Assembly (NCBI GenBank): GCA_028023455.1 | Contig: JAQFVV010006541.1 | Coordinates: 374,001-438,000 of the forward strand | Direction: 5' to 3' | Length of the DNA: 64,000 nucleotides | Origin: Epiperipatus broadwayi | Lineage: Eukaryota; Onychophora; Udeonychophora; Euonychophora; Peripatidae | Shown here: one piece after another, positions 26,046-37,098 of the stretch | Position numbering within the stretch: position 1 is the stretch's first letter | How the letters are laid out: each line of letters opens with the position of its first letter | Translations under genes and position numbers: made by a program | The notes under the pieces: model-generated | Told to the model about the DNA's origin: nothing | Databases searched by the model: none | The model's input: the letters and a program-made list of their open reading frames with translations, nothing else

Positions 26046-26814
26046 TTTGATAAAACTGCTCCATTTTAAAAATGCATTTGTAATAATTTTTTGACATATA
26101 GATTTTTTTAATGTTGATATTTATTCATAATTATTATAAAAAATGTAGAGACCTCCATACTTTCCACTCACAGATTAGTCATTCAATTTTACCACAATGT
26201 CCATAAACTGAGAATCCTTAAAATGTATTGTTAAAGCATTAAGCACAATGACTATGGATTGTTATATGGTTACAAAATTTGAGTTACTAAAGAGTTTGGA
26301 AGAATCTAGTTTTATTGTATATTAGGGAGAATTAAATTCATTCATTTATACCATAGTTTTAAAATTGTTTAAAGGGTTTGTCAGTGGAACACAGATAAAA
26401 ATAGTGGTCTCTGTGATTTATATTGGAAATAAAATTTTCATTCTTGCTTGGCAACATAAAATATGCGGGAATTGTTTTAAATTGTTTGTTATAATTTGTG
26501 AGTGTTTGTTTTATTAGTTGATAATACACAAAAGCTAATATGGAAATTGAAATCCCTCAAGAAACAAAAGGTGAAAGAAAATCAAGAAGAGAATAGAATC
26601 AGCATATTGAAAGGTTTGTAAACATTGCAAATATAATAAGTATTCATTAGAATAAAGATTTACTGTGCCATTTGTATCTTTTTAAACATTAGTTGTTTCT
26701 TTTGTTCGATAATTTAAACAAGAATAAACACCCTGTGTTAAGTTTTAATTTACTCAAAAAGAATGTGGAAATAATTTTTTTGAGCAAATACATATATTAC
26801 TGGAATGATGAGCA

Positions 26815-26962
26815 GGGCGGGGGGGGGGGGGTGCTCCCACGCTTGGTGGGCGGGGGGGGGGAGGGGGGAGGGCCCCTCAATGATAGAAACTTAAAAAAAA
26901 GAAAAAGCATCTCATAGAAGAAAAAAAAAAAAAAATTACTGGGCGCGGGCCCCCCCGCCCCC
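26815..26962. repeat. G-rich/C-rich homopolymer tract of uncertain origin
   Basis: Long G-runs (26,817-26,831; about 26,851-26,872) and a C-run (26,951-26,963) flank A-runs, including GGGCGCGGGCCCCCCCGCCCC. The composition is wholly unlike the surrounding AT-rich DNA. It could be a real G4-forming tract, or a gap-fill or low-quality assembly patch. The open frame across it should not be trusted. Confidence 0.6.
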
Positions 26963-27057
26963 TCATGATGAGTATACTGCAGTTTAATGATATAAGTTTT
27001 GTGTCATACTATGATAGTCTAGAGAATTTCCAATAATGATTTTAATATACCTTAATT

Positions 27058-27463
27058 ATAGAGTATATGAGCATAGACTTTCACATCGCTCACCACTATC
27101 TCATATCACTGATACACTTGAACACATATATGTTGAAAAGATAAATAATCACCAATATACATATTTCATGCTAAACCAGCAATCATCAGTTGGTCTAGAT
27201 TACCATCTCCACACATATATGCTATAAGTGCTCAGATATATATTGAGATAGCCAAACCTCATACTTTAATGGACAGGCTTCAATCCACTCAACACTCCCA
27301 ACTCTTCAACCATCCATCCAATTGAAAATCTAATGATAGACCATTCAAAGGCCACCCTGAGGCTGAGATTCTTGTCACACCCATTTGATCCCAAGTCAAT
27401 CTGACCTCTCATGTACAGGACAAAATTCATTTAATACATATAGTCTGTGCTCATATACCCTCA
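27058..27463. mobile_element. Foldback family B, left member of head-to-head pair
   Basis: Starts at ATAGAGTATATGAGCATAG, contains CAATCATCAGTTGGTC and ATTCTTGTCACACCCAT, and ends at TCTGTGCTCATATACCC. It is inverted with respect to the next copy. Confidence 0.8.
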
Positions 27464-27945
27464 ATATTACATATGATATAGCTATATAATAAACCTGTAT
27501 TTCAGTTATTAAATAATAGAGCTATCTGTCCATCCCTTGTATATATATTAAATGAATTATATCCTGTACATGGGGGGTCAGATTGACTTTGGGTCAACAT
27601 GGGTGTGACAAGAATCTCAGCCTTAGGGTGGCCTTTGAGCATTCCATCATCAGATTTTCAATTGGATGGATAGTTGAACAGTTGGAGAGTGGAGTAGATT
27701 GAAGCCTGTCCATTAAAGTATGAGGATTGGCTATCTTAATATATATCTGAGCACTTATAGCATATGTGTAGAGATGGTAATCTGGACCAACAGATGATTG
27801 CTAGCATAGCATGAAATACGTATATTGGTGATTATTTGTCTTTTCGACATATATGTGTTCAAGTGTATCAGTGTTATGAGATATTGTGGAAAGTGGTGAG
27901 TCGTGTGAAAGTCTGTGCTCATATACCCTATATATTATATAAGTT
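27464..27945. mobile_element. Foldback family B, right member of head-to-head pair
   Basis: Begins with the leader region TATAATAAACCTGTATTTCAG and ends GTCTGTGCTCATATACCC. Together with the previous copy it makes a palindrome of about 890 bp. Confidence 0.8.
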
Positions 27946-28504
27946 ATGATAATCTATAATTTCAGATTTGCAGTTAACCTATTCTGTTAAACACATAGCT
28001 ATAATTTTTAAAAGTTTGACTCTATTTGAATGACTATTTTCATGTGTGAAAATATGTTTGGTTTCAGAGGTTCATCTAATAATGCAGTTACTGAATTATT
28101 GTTTTAGTACAAAGATTTCACATCACGTAAATCTCATTTACTTTTTTTTTTAATTATGGCTATCATGAAAGCCTATCTTTCTACTAATTCAACTGTTCAT
28201 TTTTACTATCCAATAACTAAAATAAATTGGATTTTAATTATTACGGTTGTTGGTTGTTATTCTTAACATATACATATTAACATCATTACTATTAGGAAAG
28301 GTAATGATTTAGAAATTAAGTATAAATTAAAAAATGCAGATGATTTCATCATCAGCAGAGGCCAGATAATAATTAACCTACACTGCCCGATATCTCATTT
28401 ATAATTTTTAAACTAACAATAACTGGATGTCTACTAATGCTCCGTCAGTGAGATGGAAATGTGTGCATGTTGTATGCATGTTGTAAACTCATTTGCAAAA
28501 TCTA

Positions 28505-28565
28505 TAAAAAAAATCTCCAGAGTTTGAACTCAGACCATAGGCATTATAGGAAAATTTATTAACTG
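28505..28565 (-). repeat. Possible decayed tRNA-like repeat
   Basis: A box B-like GAGTTCAAACTC is present on the minus strand, but box A is not convincing. Confidence 0.25.
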
Positions 28566-28829
28566 CTACTATATTATGAGACTGGTCAATATTATAAAAA
28601 ATAAACTTCCCTTGAATATTTTATCAAAGACCAATAAAATTTCAAAGAACAGTAAAAAAGAAAACATTATTCACTAAGCTTGTCAACTCAGCAGTGGTGA
28701 TGATTTAAAATTTTCCCATTCTAGATTTTACTCTTTACTTAAGAATAACTAGTTATTGATTTACTGATCAATATGTAATGGTCATTTGGGCTAATTGTGA
28801 GCTGGATGTCTGAAAAATAATCCTAACTC

Positions 28830-28896
28830 TGAATGAAACCTGACTTGAACCCAAGTTTGTAGGCGCAGTTGCCAGATGAACCATTACTGTGCTTTG
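28830..28896 (-). repeat. Possible tRNA-like SINE head
   Basis: The minus strand shows AATGGTTCATCTGGCAACTG (box A-like) and TTGGGTTCAAGTCAGG (a good box B) at tRNA-like spacing. No target duplication or tail was found. Confidence 0.4.
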
Positions 28897-28959
28897 ATAT
28901 ATTAGTGGCGATCTTTAAATAATAGTCTCTGATGTAAATCCAAATATGAGTTGGTAGAA

Positions 28960-29884
28960 TAATTGTTTTATTAGATGAAGAGTAGCAAGAAAAGGCAAAA
29001 TACCGTAAATGATATCCTTTTGTGCTTAAAAAAAAAAAGCGGCAACTTCCGGTATATATATTTAATTTATTTTACGACATTTGGAAATAGCAATTTGGCT
29101 ACAACAAAGTAATAAACAAAATTTCATTAACATATTTAAAAATAAACAGGGTAAAAAGATCGAAACTAGATAAAAAAGCAATAAAAATGGTGTTCCAGAT
29201 TAAAAACCCTAAAATAACTTTGAAAGGTTGTCAGTCGTGGAAAAGATTAAAGAACTATTTGATGAAAGTTTAGCTAATTTATCTCCCGTCACATCTATCA
29301 TCTGAAATGTTAGATGGTTGTTTATGTGTTAGCAGTTTTTGTATTTAAATAAAAAGTAAATTAAAAAACAAGGGGTAATTGTTTATTTGTGCTGCTAATT
29401 ATCTTGACGGAGCTGTCTGGTTTAATTAATATATACATATTCCCTTTATATGCATATAATATGTTATCAATAAAAACCAAAACAAAAGGTAACAATAATA
29501 TAAAAACAGATCCATTATAGTTTATAAAAAGACAATTTAAATTGCCATCATCATCATGGGCAAACCTTTGTAAGCAAGTATTATTCTTCTATCTCCAGAA
29601 TGATAAAACATTTGGGAATACTCTATGAAAAGACAACACAGTACTGAAATGATATATAATCAAATGATGATAATGTGATTACCTCATGTAAACATTTACA
29701 AAACTACACAATCATATTATCACAGTAAGGGCAGAGGGATATCAAGATTAGATTTACTTTAACTGCATTTTGTATTAACATAATGTGATAAAGATAATGT
29801 TGATTAATTTAGTTACAAATACCAAAAAAAAAAAACTATTAGTGAATTAAAGCTGATTCAAATCAACCTATCCATATTCACAAA
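28960..29884. other. No gene confirmed; slightly atypical segment near 29.03-29.4 kb
   Basis: Includes a locally CpG-bearing patch (GCGGCAACTTCCGG at 29,039) and a short open frame from the ATG at 29,188. No family was recognised and no splice signals are convincing. Confidence 0.4.
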
Positions 29885-30290
29885 GAAAAGATGACTGGTG
29901 ACTGATTATTTCTCCAAGTCTTGCAATATCATTTCCGAATTAATACAAGTGTTATGTAATTCACTATAAAAAATTTAGAGTGCCATCAATGCAAAAGTGT
30001 ATTTGAGTCTTTAAATTCCAATAGAATAACATTCTAATAATTAATTGGGTTTTAAATTATGAAAAAGTGCTTCTGAAACATTTGAAATAATTCAAACTGT
30101 CTATGCAGTTAAGTTATCAGCTACAAGGTTGATTTCAGGTGTTCTGCATGAATTTGTAATGTCCAGAAGAATTTGAAGATGACCAATAAAATCCAAAAAC
30201 ACTATCATAATTCATGTTGTAATTTGTAATCAAGATGTGTTAGCATTTTTTGTGGTGAAAAGTTTACATCATTGTAAAACACATATATTG
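29885..30290. repeat. Old interspersed repeat, family E, copy 3 (weak)
   Basis: Similar succession of motifs to 7780-8230 (AAACATTTGAAATAATTCAAAC against AATATTTGAAATGATTCAAAC) and a common ATTCATGTTGTAATTTGTAA-type stretch with 1950-2370. Diverged. Confidence 0.4.
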
Positions 30291-31473
30291 TTTTAGAATT
30301 GAGCTGCAGACCACTTATTTCATTGAAACACATTGTCTATAGCACAATAATCATTATCTTAAAGATACTTTATGTTCTGAAAGTTTTAATTTAACATCAA
30401 CAATAATATCACCTAACTTTCTCATAGCTTTGAAATGAATTTGCTAATAACTGAAAGGAGACTCTTTGATCCATCTTTGAAATTGTAAAGAATCCATACG
30501 TGGTAAATTCCTAATAACCACTCCATGTGTTGGCATTGCAGATGGTAATACTATTTTATTATTTTGATAGTATACAATATTATAAGCGTTTCTCAACTTG
30601 CATTAGTCAGTGTAGGGAGTTTATTAGCTTTTTATATCTTAGTTTGAAGTAAAGAAATTCCATAGACTTTTTTCTCAGTTCTGTTGTTCTTAACTAAAAT
30701 ATTGAGTTAATTTTTATTAAAAACAGACTGAGAATATGTGGAATTGAACATTTTATAGAGGTGTTTACAATTAAAACTAAATTATGACCCTTATTTCCAG
30801 GAAGTTGCAAAGTCACTAGCCAAGGCAGGAGTTGGTGATTAAAAGCAGAGGGTGCAAAAAAAAACCATAAATTGCAGATTCAGGCTTCTATTTAATAAAG
30901 ACAATTTATTTAGGTATTTATAACTGCAAATTACTTTCAAATAAAAAAAGGTCACATAAATTGGAGGATGAATTATCAAATGTTGAATGGAACATCATTG
31001 AACTCTATGAAATTAAAAAAAAGTGAAGAGACAATTGATTTAAAAAGTGAACATATTTTTTATTATAAAGGATAGAAACATTAAAAGGACATTTGGAATT
31101 GGATTCATTATAAATAAAAATTAAAGAAACAATATTCAGGAAATTAGTGATGTATCAGACAGAGTGGAAATATTGGTATTCAATTGAATAAAAAATACCA
31201 AATGCAAATAATTTAGGTTTCAGCTTTAACAAGCTTTTATCAAGATAATGAAGAAGAGGATTTTATATGGATGTAGAAAAGGTTTTTGTCCAGAAGAAAC
31301 AACATTTCAAAATTGTCAAGGGAGACTTTAACAGTAGAACTATTAAATGATTGAAAGATGAAAGGATTGTGAATAAATTTGATTATGATGATAGAAATGA
31401 GAGAGGACATAGACTTGTAGAATTTGAAAAAAAGGAAAAAGGTGTATTATGAAATATCATCTTTGAGAAAAAT

Positions 31474-31891
31474 TATTAAAACAGGCAAAACTCTCCATAC
31501 AGTAGTGCCACTTAGTGCAAGCCAGAGTAATCAATGAATGCCAGAAGGCTTGTGCATGAAATACTTATCTAGTTTCTACTCATCCTATATCCCCAGACTA
31601 GTTTCTAGCTTGTGGCTTTCATCAGTGAGAAGCCTTGGATCTGAGAGCACTGCACCTAGATCCTAGGATCTAATGTAATGCTCCAGCAGCCACCTTTTAT
31701 CTGTATTTAACTACAAAACTATGAGAATAAAATTGAAAACACAATAATATTTTCAATCCAAGCTCATTAGCTCATATAGTCATATAGGTCTGAACTCAGT
31801 TCAGTACCCATACATTTTGGTGTAGGGAGAGTTTTGCCTGTTTTAATAACAGTTATGTGCAAGCATAAGAAATGGTGATCATGTGATGTTT
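31474..31891. mobile_element. Foldback family A inside the RTE endonuclease
   Basis: Starts TATTAAAACAGGCAAAACTC, contains GCCTTGGATCTGAGAGCAC, and ends with the leader in reverse (AATGGTGATCATGTGATGTT). An 8 bp direct repeat AGAAAAAT lies at 31,466-31,473 and 31,892-31,899, and the LINE frame continues on both sides. The copy contains an extra inverted GGGAGAGTTTTGCCTGTTTT near 31,835. Confidence 0.85.
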
Positions 31892-32250
31892 AGAAAAATG
31901 CTAAACAAAAAGAGAACAATTGAAAGTACAACAGAATTACATTATATTTTGTCTAACAGAAAATATGTATTTTAAGATTGCAATGATCTTAATAAATTCA
32001 ACACATGAAGTGATCATCGATTAGTGAGATGTAAGATACATGTTAATGCAAAATTAAAGCAGACAAAAACTCTTAAGAAAAACAGCATTCACAGTTGATA
32101 TTTTTAATCTTCGGAAACATTTTAATGAATTTAAATTAGAACTTCCAAATTATTTTAAAATATTAATAAATTTGTTAAGATGTTTCAGATTTAAATGAAA
32201 CCAATATGAAGATAATTGATACAGTATTACAGCAACATAAACTTTTGTTT

Positions 32251-32297
32251 TCATGTGTCATAGCATCGGCCAGGAAGCGAACCCGCTAACCTGAAGA
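32251..32297 (-). mobile_element. Truncated tRNA SINE tail
   Basis: TGTGTCATAGCATCGGCC plus GGAAGCGAACCCGCTAACC match the 3' half of the SINE on the minus strand. The box A half is missing and the sequence stops abruptly at CCTGAAG. Confidence 0.85.
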
Positions 32298-33036
32298 AAC
32301 AACAATTTCTCAATAATTTTTTTACTGAGGCAAAACAATGTATCAGGATAAAAAAAAATACAAAAATTTATAATCTTCCCTTAAGAAGAAATAAAAAAAT
32401 CTACAATTTTGTACATTAGTATGAAAAAAATTTAAAAATGACATAAGACCACATACTAGTGAATCAGTAAGGAAATTATAGAAGAGAATAAAAATCTCAA
32501 AAGTAAAATCACATTTTGGAATTCATAGGAAACTTACTTCTGCAATAAGTAGAAAATATGGAACTATTACTTTAAAAAATGTGTAGCAGATATCTATGAA
32601 CTCATATAGCATTTAAGAATAAGAAAACAAAGTAAGCCTTTCAATTGCTACATCTTCTGAATTTTCCAGCGTTATAAACAAAAAAGTGAGATATGCAATT
32701 AAATTTATGAAGAAGAGAAAGGCTCTATGTAATGATGGAATTATAATTGACATTTTAAAAGAAGTAGGTAAAGAAATAGAAAAATTGTTGATAAAATTTT
32801 TAACAAATATCTAAATAATAAAAATGTACAAGATGATGGGAAGAATGTTATAGTAATGTTAGTATTTAAAAGATGCTAAAAAGATATTAAAAATTATAGA
32901 ACTATCAGTCTTTTATTAATTCTATACAAAATTTTTAATTCATCTACAATCAATTTTGGATTTTAGTTAACTAAATTAACAAGCTTGATTTAAAAGTGGT
33001 TTTAGTACAATGGATCACATTCAGGTATTGAGAGAA

Positions 33037-33660
33037 TTAAAACAGGCAAAAACTAACTATATGTATTGCCACACTGCAAGCTAGAGTAATCAATGGATGC
33101 CAGAAGGCCTTTGCATAAAATCCCCATCTAGTGCCTACTCATCCAATATCCCCAGACTAGTTTCTGGCTTGTGACCTTTGTCAGTGAGGAGCCGTGGATC
33201 TGAAAGCACTGCACCTAGATCTTAGGATCTAATGCAACCCTCAAGCAGCCACATTTTATCTCTACTTAACTACAAAACTATGAGTCTTAAATTTAAAACA
33301 CCATAATATTTTCAATCCAAGCCTATCAGCTGATATAATCATATAGGTTCTCAACTCAGTTCAGTACCCATACATTTTGGTGTCGTTGATTCTTTAATAA
33401 CATAGCCACCAATATCCTATTATGCAGAATTGGTTTTAAGCCACTAAACATCACATGATCACCATTTTATTATGCTTGCTTATAACTATTATTAAAACAG
33501 GTAAAAACTCACTATAAGCATAAGAAAATGGTGATCATGTCAAGCATTGGTGGTCAAGAGGTCAGCGACAGCTGCTTTAAAAGCAGTTGCCCTGGGTTAG
33601 TGGGTTCACTTCCTGACTGATGCTAGGAGACATGAGAAAAAAATGGTGATCATGTGATGT
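33037..33660. mobile_element. Foldback family A inside the RTE RT domain
   Basis: Begins TTAAAACAGGCAAAAACT and ends at ATCATGTGATGT. Perfect 12 bp duplication GTATTGAGAGAA at 33,025-33,036 and 33,661-33,672. Reading across the cut, the RT frame resumes (VLRE then LREVVE). Near 33,440-33,530 it contains a second terminus-like set (CCACTAAACATCACATGATC, then TTAAAACAGGTAAAAACTC). It may therefore be two elements joined, or an element with an internal duplication. A SINE is inserted near its right end. Confidence 0.88.
33541..33639 (+). mobile_element. tRNA SINE nested in family A, itself nested in RTE
   Basis: CAAGCATTGGTGGTCAAGAG (box A region), GGGTTCACTTCC (box B), TGATGCTAGGAGACATGAG and an A-run. 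The 16 bp duplication AAAATGGTGATCATGT at 33,525-33,540 and 33,640-33,655 is copied from the family A terminus. This is the youngest of three stacked insertions. Confidence 0.93.
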
Positions 33661-34980
33661 GTATTGAGAGAAGTTGTAGAATAAACCAATAAATATGAAT
33701 TGTCATTATGCTTTGAATTTATACATTATGAAAAAGTATCTGATTCAATAAGCATTTCTACAGTGATTAATGCATTGAATTATCTCTAGGATATTTTCAT
33801 ATTCTGAAAACTATTTATCAAAGCATCCCAAACTGCAATGATTAAATTAAGTAGTTATACTAAAAAGATTGATATTAAAATGAATGTTTATGATTGAAAG
33901 AAGTCTTTTGTGCATTAAAATAAGAATCTAAGGGTTTAAAACTAAATGAAGAATATTTAAAACATCTACATTTTGGAGATTATGCAGTTGTTCTTACAAA
34001 TAATGCAATCTTCAGAAAATATTGTGACAATTATCAGTTGAAAGTGAGAAAGTAGAACTAAAAATGAATGCTAAAAAGATTAAAATAATATTTAAAGAAT
34101 TTTCTCAAAAGAAGAAAATAAAAATTGATTATGATGAGTTAGAAGAAGTTAACAACTACAAATACCTTGGCCAGATTATTACTACAGATGGAAACATAGT
34201 GGATGAAATGAATTAAGAATTAAACTTGGATGGAATATTTTTGGTACAAATAATTTACAACTAAAAGGAAATATGCCTATGTGTTTGAAAAGTTTTTAAT
34301 AAAGGTGTTTACCACTTGTTACTTGAATCTGAGTTTTGGATACTTAACAGTAGAGTGGTACATATAATTCAATCCCTTCAATAAATTATGGAGAGGTGTA
34401 TAATAGGAGTAACAAGAAAGAATCAAAATAAAATACATGAAAGAGAAAACAAACATGTATTATGAACATTATTAAAAGAATTAAGAGACCAAAATGAAGC
34501 AGGGCTGAATATATTGCTAGAAGAAATGATAATGCATGGACAGTTGAAATCTTAAACTTTGATCCCAATAAGTTATTAAAGATGTAGAAAAAAAACTGCA
34601 TGTGATGTAGATGGATAAAAAGATGGAGTTTTCTGGTTTAATGAAAAGAGAGGCTAGAAATTGAAGAAACTGGAGTAAACTTGATAAGACCTTTATCCTA
34701 CAGTGGATTTTTAATGACTGAAAATGATGATGAATTTTCTTATATGATTGCCCATATTCTTCCAAGAACAGTTAGAAAAGAGTAAAATATATCTGGTAGA
34801 TGCATGAATATCATTTAGAAAAGAGTAAAAGATATCTTGTAGATGCATGAATGCATTAATGTCAGATTAAAATACCAATTTTTATTGATGAAGGGAAATA
34901 TTAAAAAATGATCTAGACATGAAGATAATCTAGCACTATACCATATGATACCCTGTGATTTATTAAGCATACAATGGCTC

Positions 34981-36087
34981 TAGGGCAAGGCTTAGGAATC
35001 TTTTTTTCTGCTTAGGGCCATTTAAATACTTATAATATTTGGGGCCATACAAAATCATCAACATAAAAAATAGCCTATTATATTTGATTAAAATTTTTAT
35101 TAATTTACTACTAATTATTAGGGGGGGGGGGGATGAACAACATTTTCAAATGACAGGCCAATTTCACCTTACCTTTTTTTAAACTAGGACCATTTTTTGT
35201 GAATTAAAAAATAAAGTAACATCATTATTATTAATAATTGTTCCATTTATAATGACAATTTTTCCAATTCTCCTTGCAATTATTCTTCATGATATATTTA
35301 TATTCTCAAATTTATGTTCTGGACAGATTATTTCTACAGTAACTAGGATGCAGTCTTTTATAAATTCAACTCACTTTGACATAATTTTCTGATTTGTTTG
35401 TACTTTTTATGAAACTTTTCAGCTATTTACTGATGTTCTTTTTCAAGTTTTCTATTTTAATATTTCTTTCTTCCAAAACAATTTTGCAGTAATCAGGATG
35501 TTTTGATAACTAGTGACTTCTAATACTGTGTTCCTTATTAACTGAAATACTTTCTGGATATAGCAGGATGGGCAATTTATTGTTTCTTTCTCTAAAAAAT
35601 GCTTTGGTCTATTTCTGATTTATTCTATGATTTTTTCTTATCTTACTCAGTGTAGGCATCCTAATAAAAAATTAAATGCAAAATAATAATAATAATAATA
35701 ATAATAAAACAAAGTAAAGTTTGAGTTTTAGTTTTGCTAGTATATGTTCTCTATGAAAATAATTATAAATGAATAAAAATTTCCCTCAGCATCAAAGATT
35801 AAATCAATATTCAGATAGACCACACAATATAGATAATTTTTAGAACATTGCACCTGTTATAAAATGAATTACAATGATTATAAAGATTGGAGAGAGAAAA
35901 AGATGTAATAGAGAAAATAAATATGTAATTTTACTTAACTCTTAATATAAGATTTGCAAAACGTGTTTAAATAGAAGTTTTGTACAGGGACATTTTATAT
36001 ATGTTTTTGGAAATGGTCACAGGCTAAAATAAAAAGTTTTGAGGCTGAAATTTACCCAAGGGCTGAAAGTTTTCCATAGCTTCTCTA
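34981..36087 (-). mobile_element. hAT transposon remnant (transposase fragments)
   Basis: The ends are imperfect inverted repeats (TAGGGCAAGGCTTAGGAATC and, from the right, TAGAGAAGCTATGGAAAAC). Both sub-ends have the GGGCC / GGGGCCATACAAAAT style common in Charlie-like hAT elements. Minus-strand pieces near 35,540-35,280 read SCYIQKVFQLI, EFIKDCILVTVEIICPE and a NINIS-RIIARRI patch, resembling the transposase region of hAT-derived SCAND3/GTF2IRD2-type proteins. At about 1.1 kb with no full transposase, it is internally deleted. No clean 8 bp duplication was found, and a G-run at 35,121 lies inside. Confidence 0.6.
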
Positions 36088-36891
36088 AAGTAAGCTAAAG
36101 ATACTCAGTCTCATAAGTTTTAGTGTACCATCAATCTACTGAGCTTAAAAGCACTGCCCAAGTAAGCATATGTTCAAAAAATCTAGCTTTATGGAGAATT
36201 TTCTTTAATTCTGGTATGTTAAATAGATTCATTCACTGTCCAAAATGAATTTATTATAATTATTATCATGAGGGTACCCACTCACAAATGAATATGGTTA
36301 TTTCAAGCCCCAAGTTAAAAATGCAAATATTAATAATAAAATAGTAAAGAATAAAAAAAATGAATTATTTATTGCACAGAGAAATTTATGCATAGGGTGT
36401 AATGGAATTAGCCACAAACCATGACTCTTGAATTTCAGAATCCACTGTTTTCCTACTGGAAGAAATTATGCTGGTATAGTAATAAACATATTGGAGATGA
36501 ATTCTGTGATGTCTATCCAACCCAACATTTGAAACATAAATACATCTAAACATAAAAATATGCTTGTGCATTTTTTTGTTTTTTTTTTTTATAAATATTT
36601 TTATTTTTTATCTTTTGGATAAAACTTTCCCTTTTTAATGACTTTAATATTATATCTAATTATAGCTGTCCATATTCTATGTCAGTCATATTTTCCCAAT
36701 AATACAAACAAAACGTTTACTGGGAAATCATATTTGAAATCATTCATTTACTTCACATTTCCAATCAGATAAAGATATGATTTTGCAATTGTAGATTCTA
36801 AAGAAAGTTGAAGAACATATTAATTGCTCATATGACAGCATTGTGATAAAATACAAAAAAAATAAGAACAGTAAATTATCAATTAAATAGT

Positions 36892-37098
36892 ACAAGGACA
36901 ATTGAAGTCTTAAACTGGATTCCAAGAGATTGTAAAAAACCCAGAAAGAGACCACATGTGAGATGAATAGATGAAATAAGAAAGTGTGCAGGGGTGATGT
37001 GGACAAGAGAAGCTAAAGATTGGAGAAGATGGATTGAACTTGGAGAGACCTTCATCCTGCAGTGGATTGATAATGATTGATGATTATTATGATGATAT
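36892..37098 (+). pseudogene. 5'-truncated RTE LINE, 3' end only
   Basis: Nearly the same sequence as 20,830-21,028: TIEVLNWIPRDCKKPRKRPH, an EIRKCAGVMW patch and ETFILQWIDND, with a GATGATTATTATGATGAT tail. Only one stop interrupts it, so it is relatively young. The minus-strand frame over it is a shadow. Confidence 0.88.

Larger units (their letters stand above)
30900..34733 (+). mobile_element. Long RTE-clade LINE, dead, with nested insertions
   Basis: The largest RTE copy, spanning endonuclease to tail. Endonuclease pieces: KKSEETIDLKSEHIFYYKG near 31,020, LNKKYQMQII near 31,190 and a degraded GDFN box near 31,325. The frame resumes after a family A insertion (ENYITEL-like, then a terminal histidine-box region near 32,010). 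The RT begins near 32,690 (KKRKALCNDGIIIDILKEVG), is cut by a second family A insertion at 33,037-33,660, and resumes with a SISTVINALNYL patch. The C-terminus has YITTDG-like and GNMPMCLKSF pieces. The 3' end is an AATGATGATGAA tail. Many stops and frameshifts are present. Without its nested insertions the element is about 2.8 kb, near the usual 3 kb. Confidence 0.82.

Noticed and set aside
29188-29244. Short ATG-initiated frame in a slightly CpG-bearing patch, possible exon
   Set aside because: Only 18 codons, no recognisable family and no convincing splice sites.
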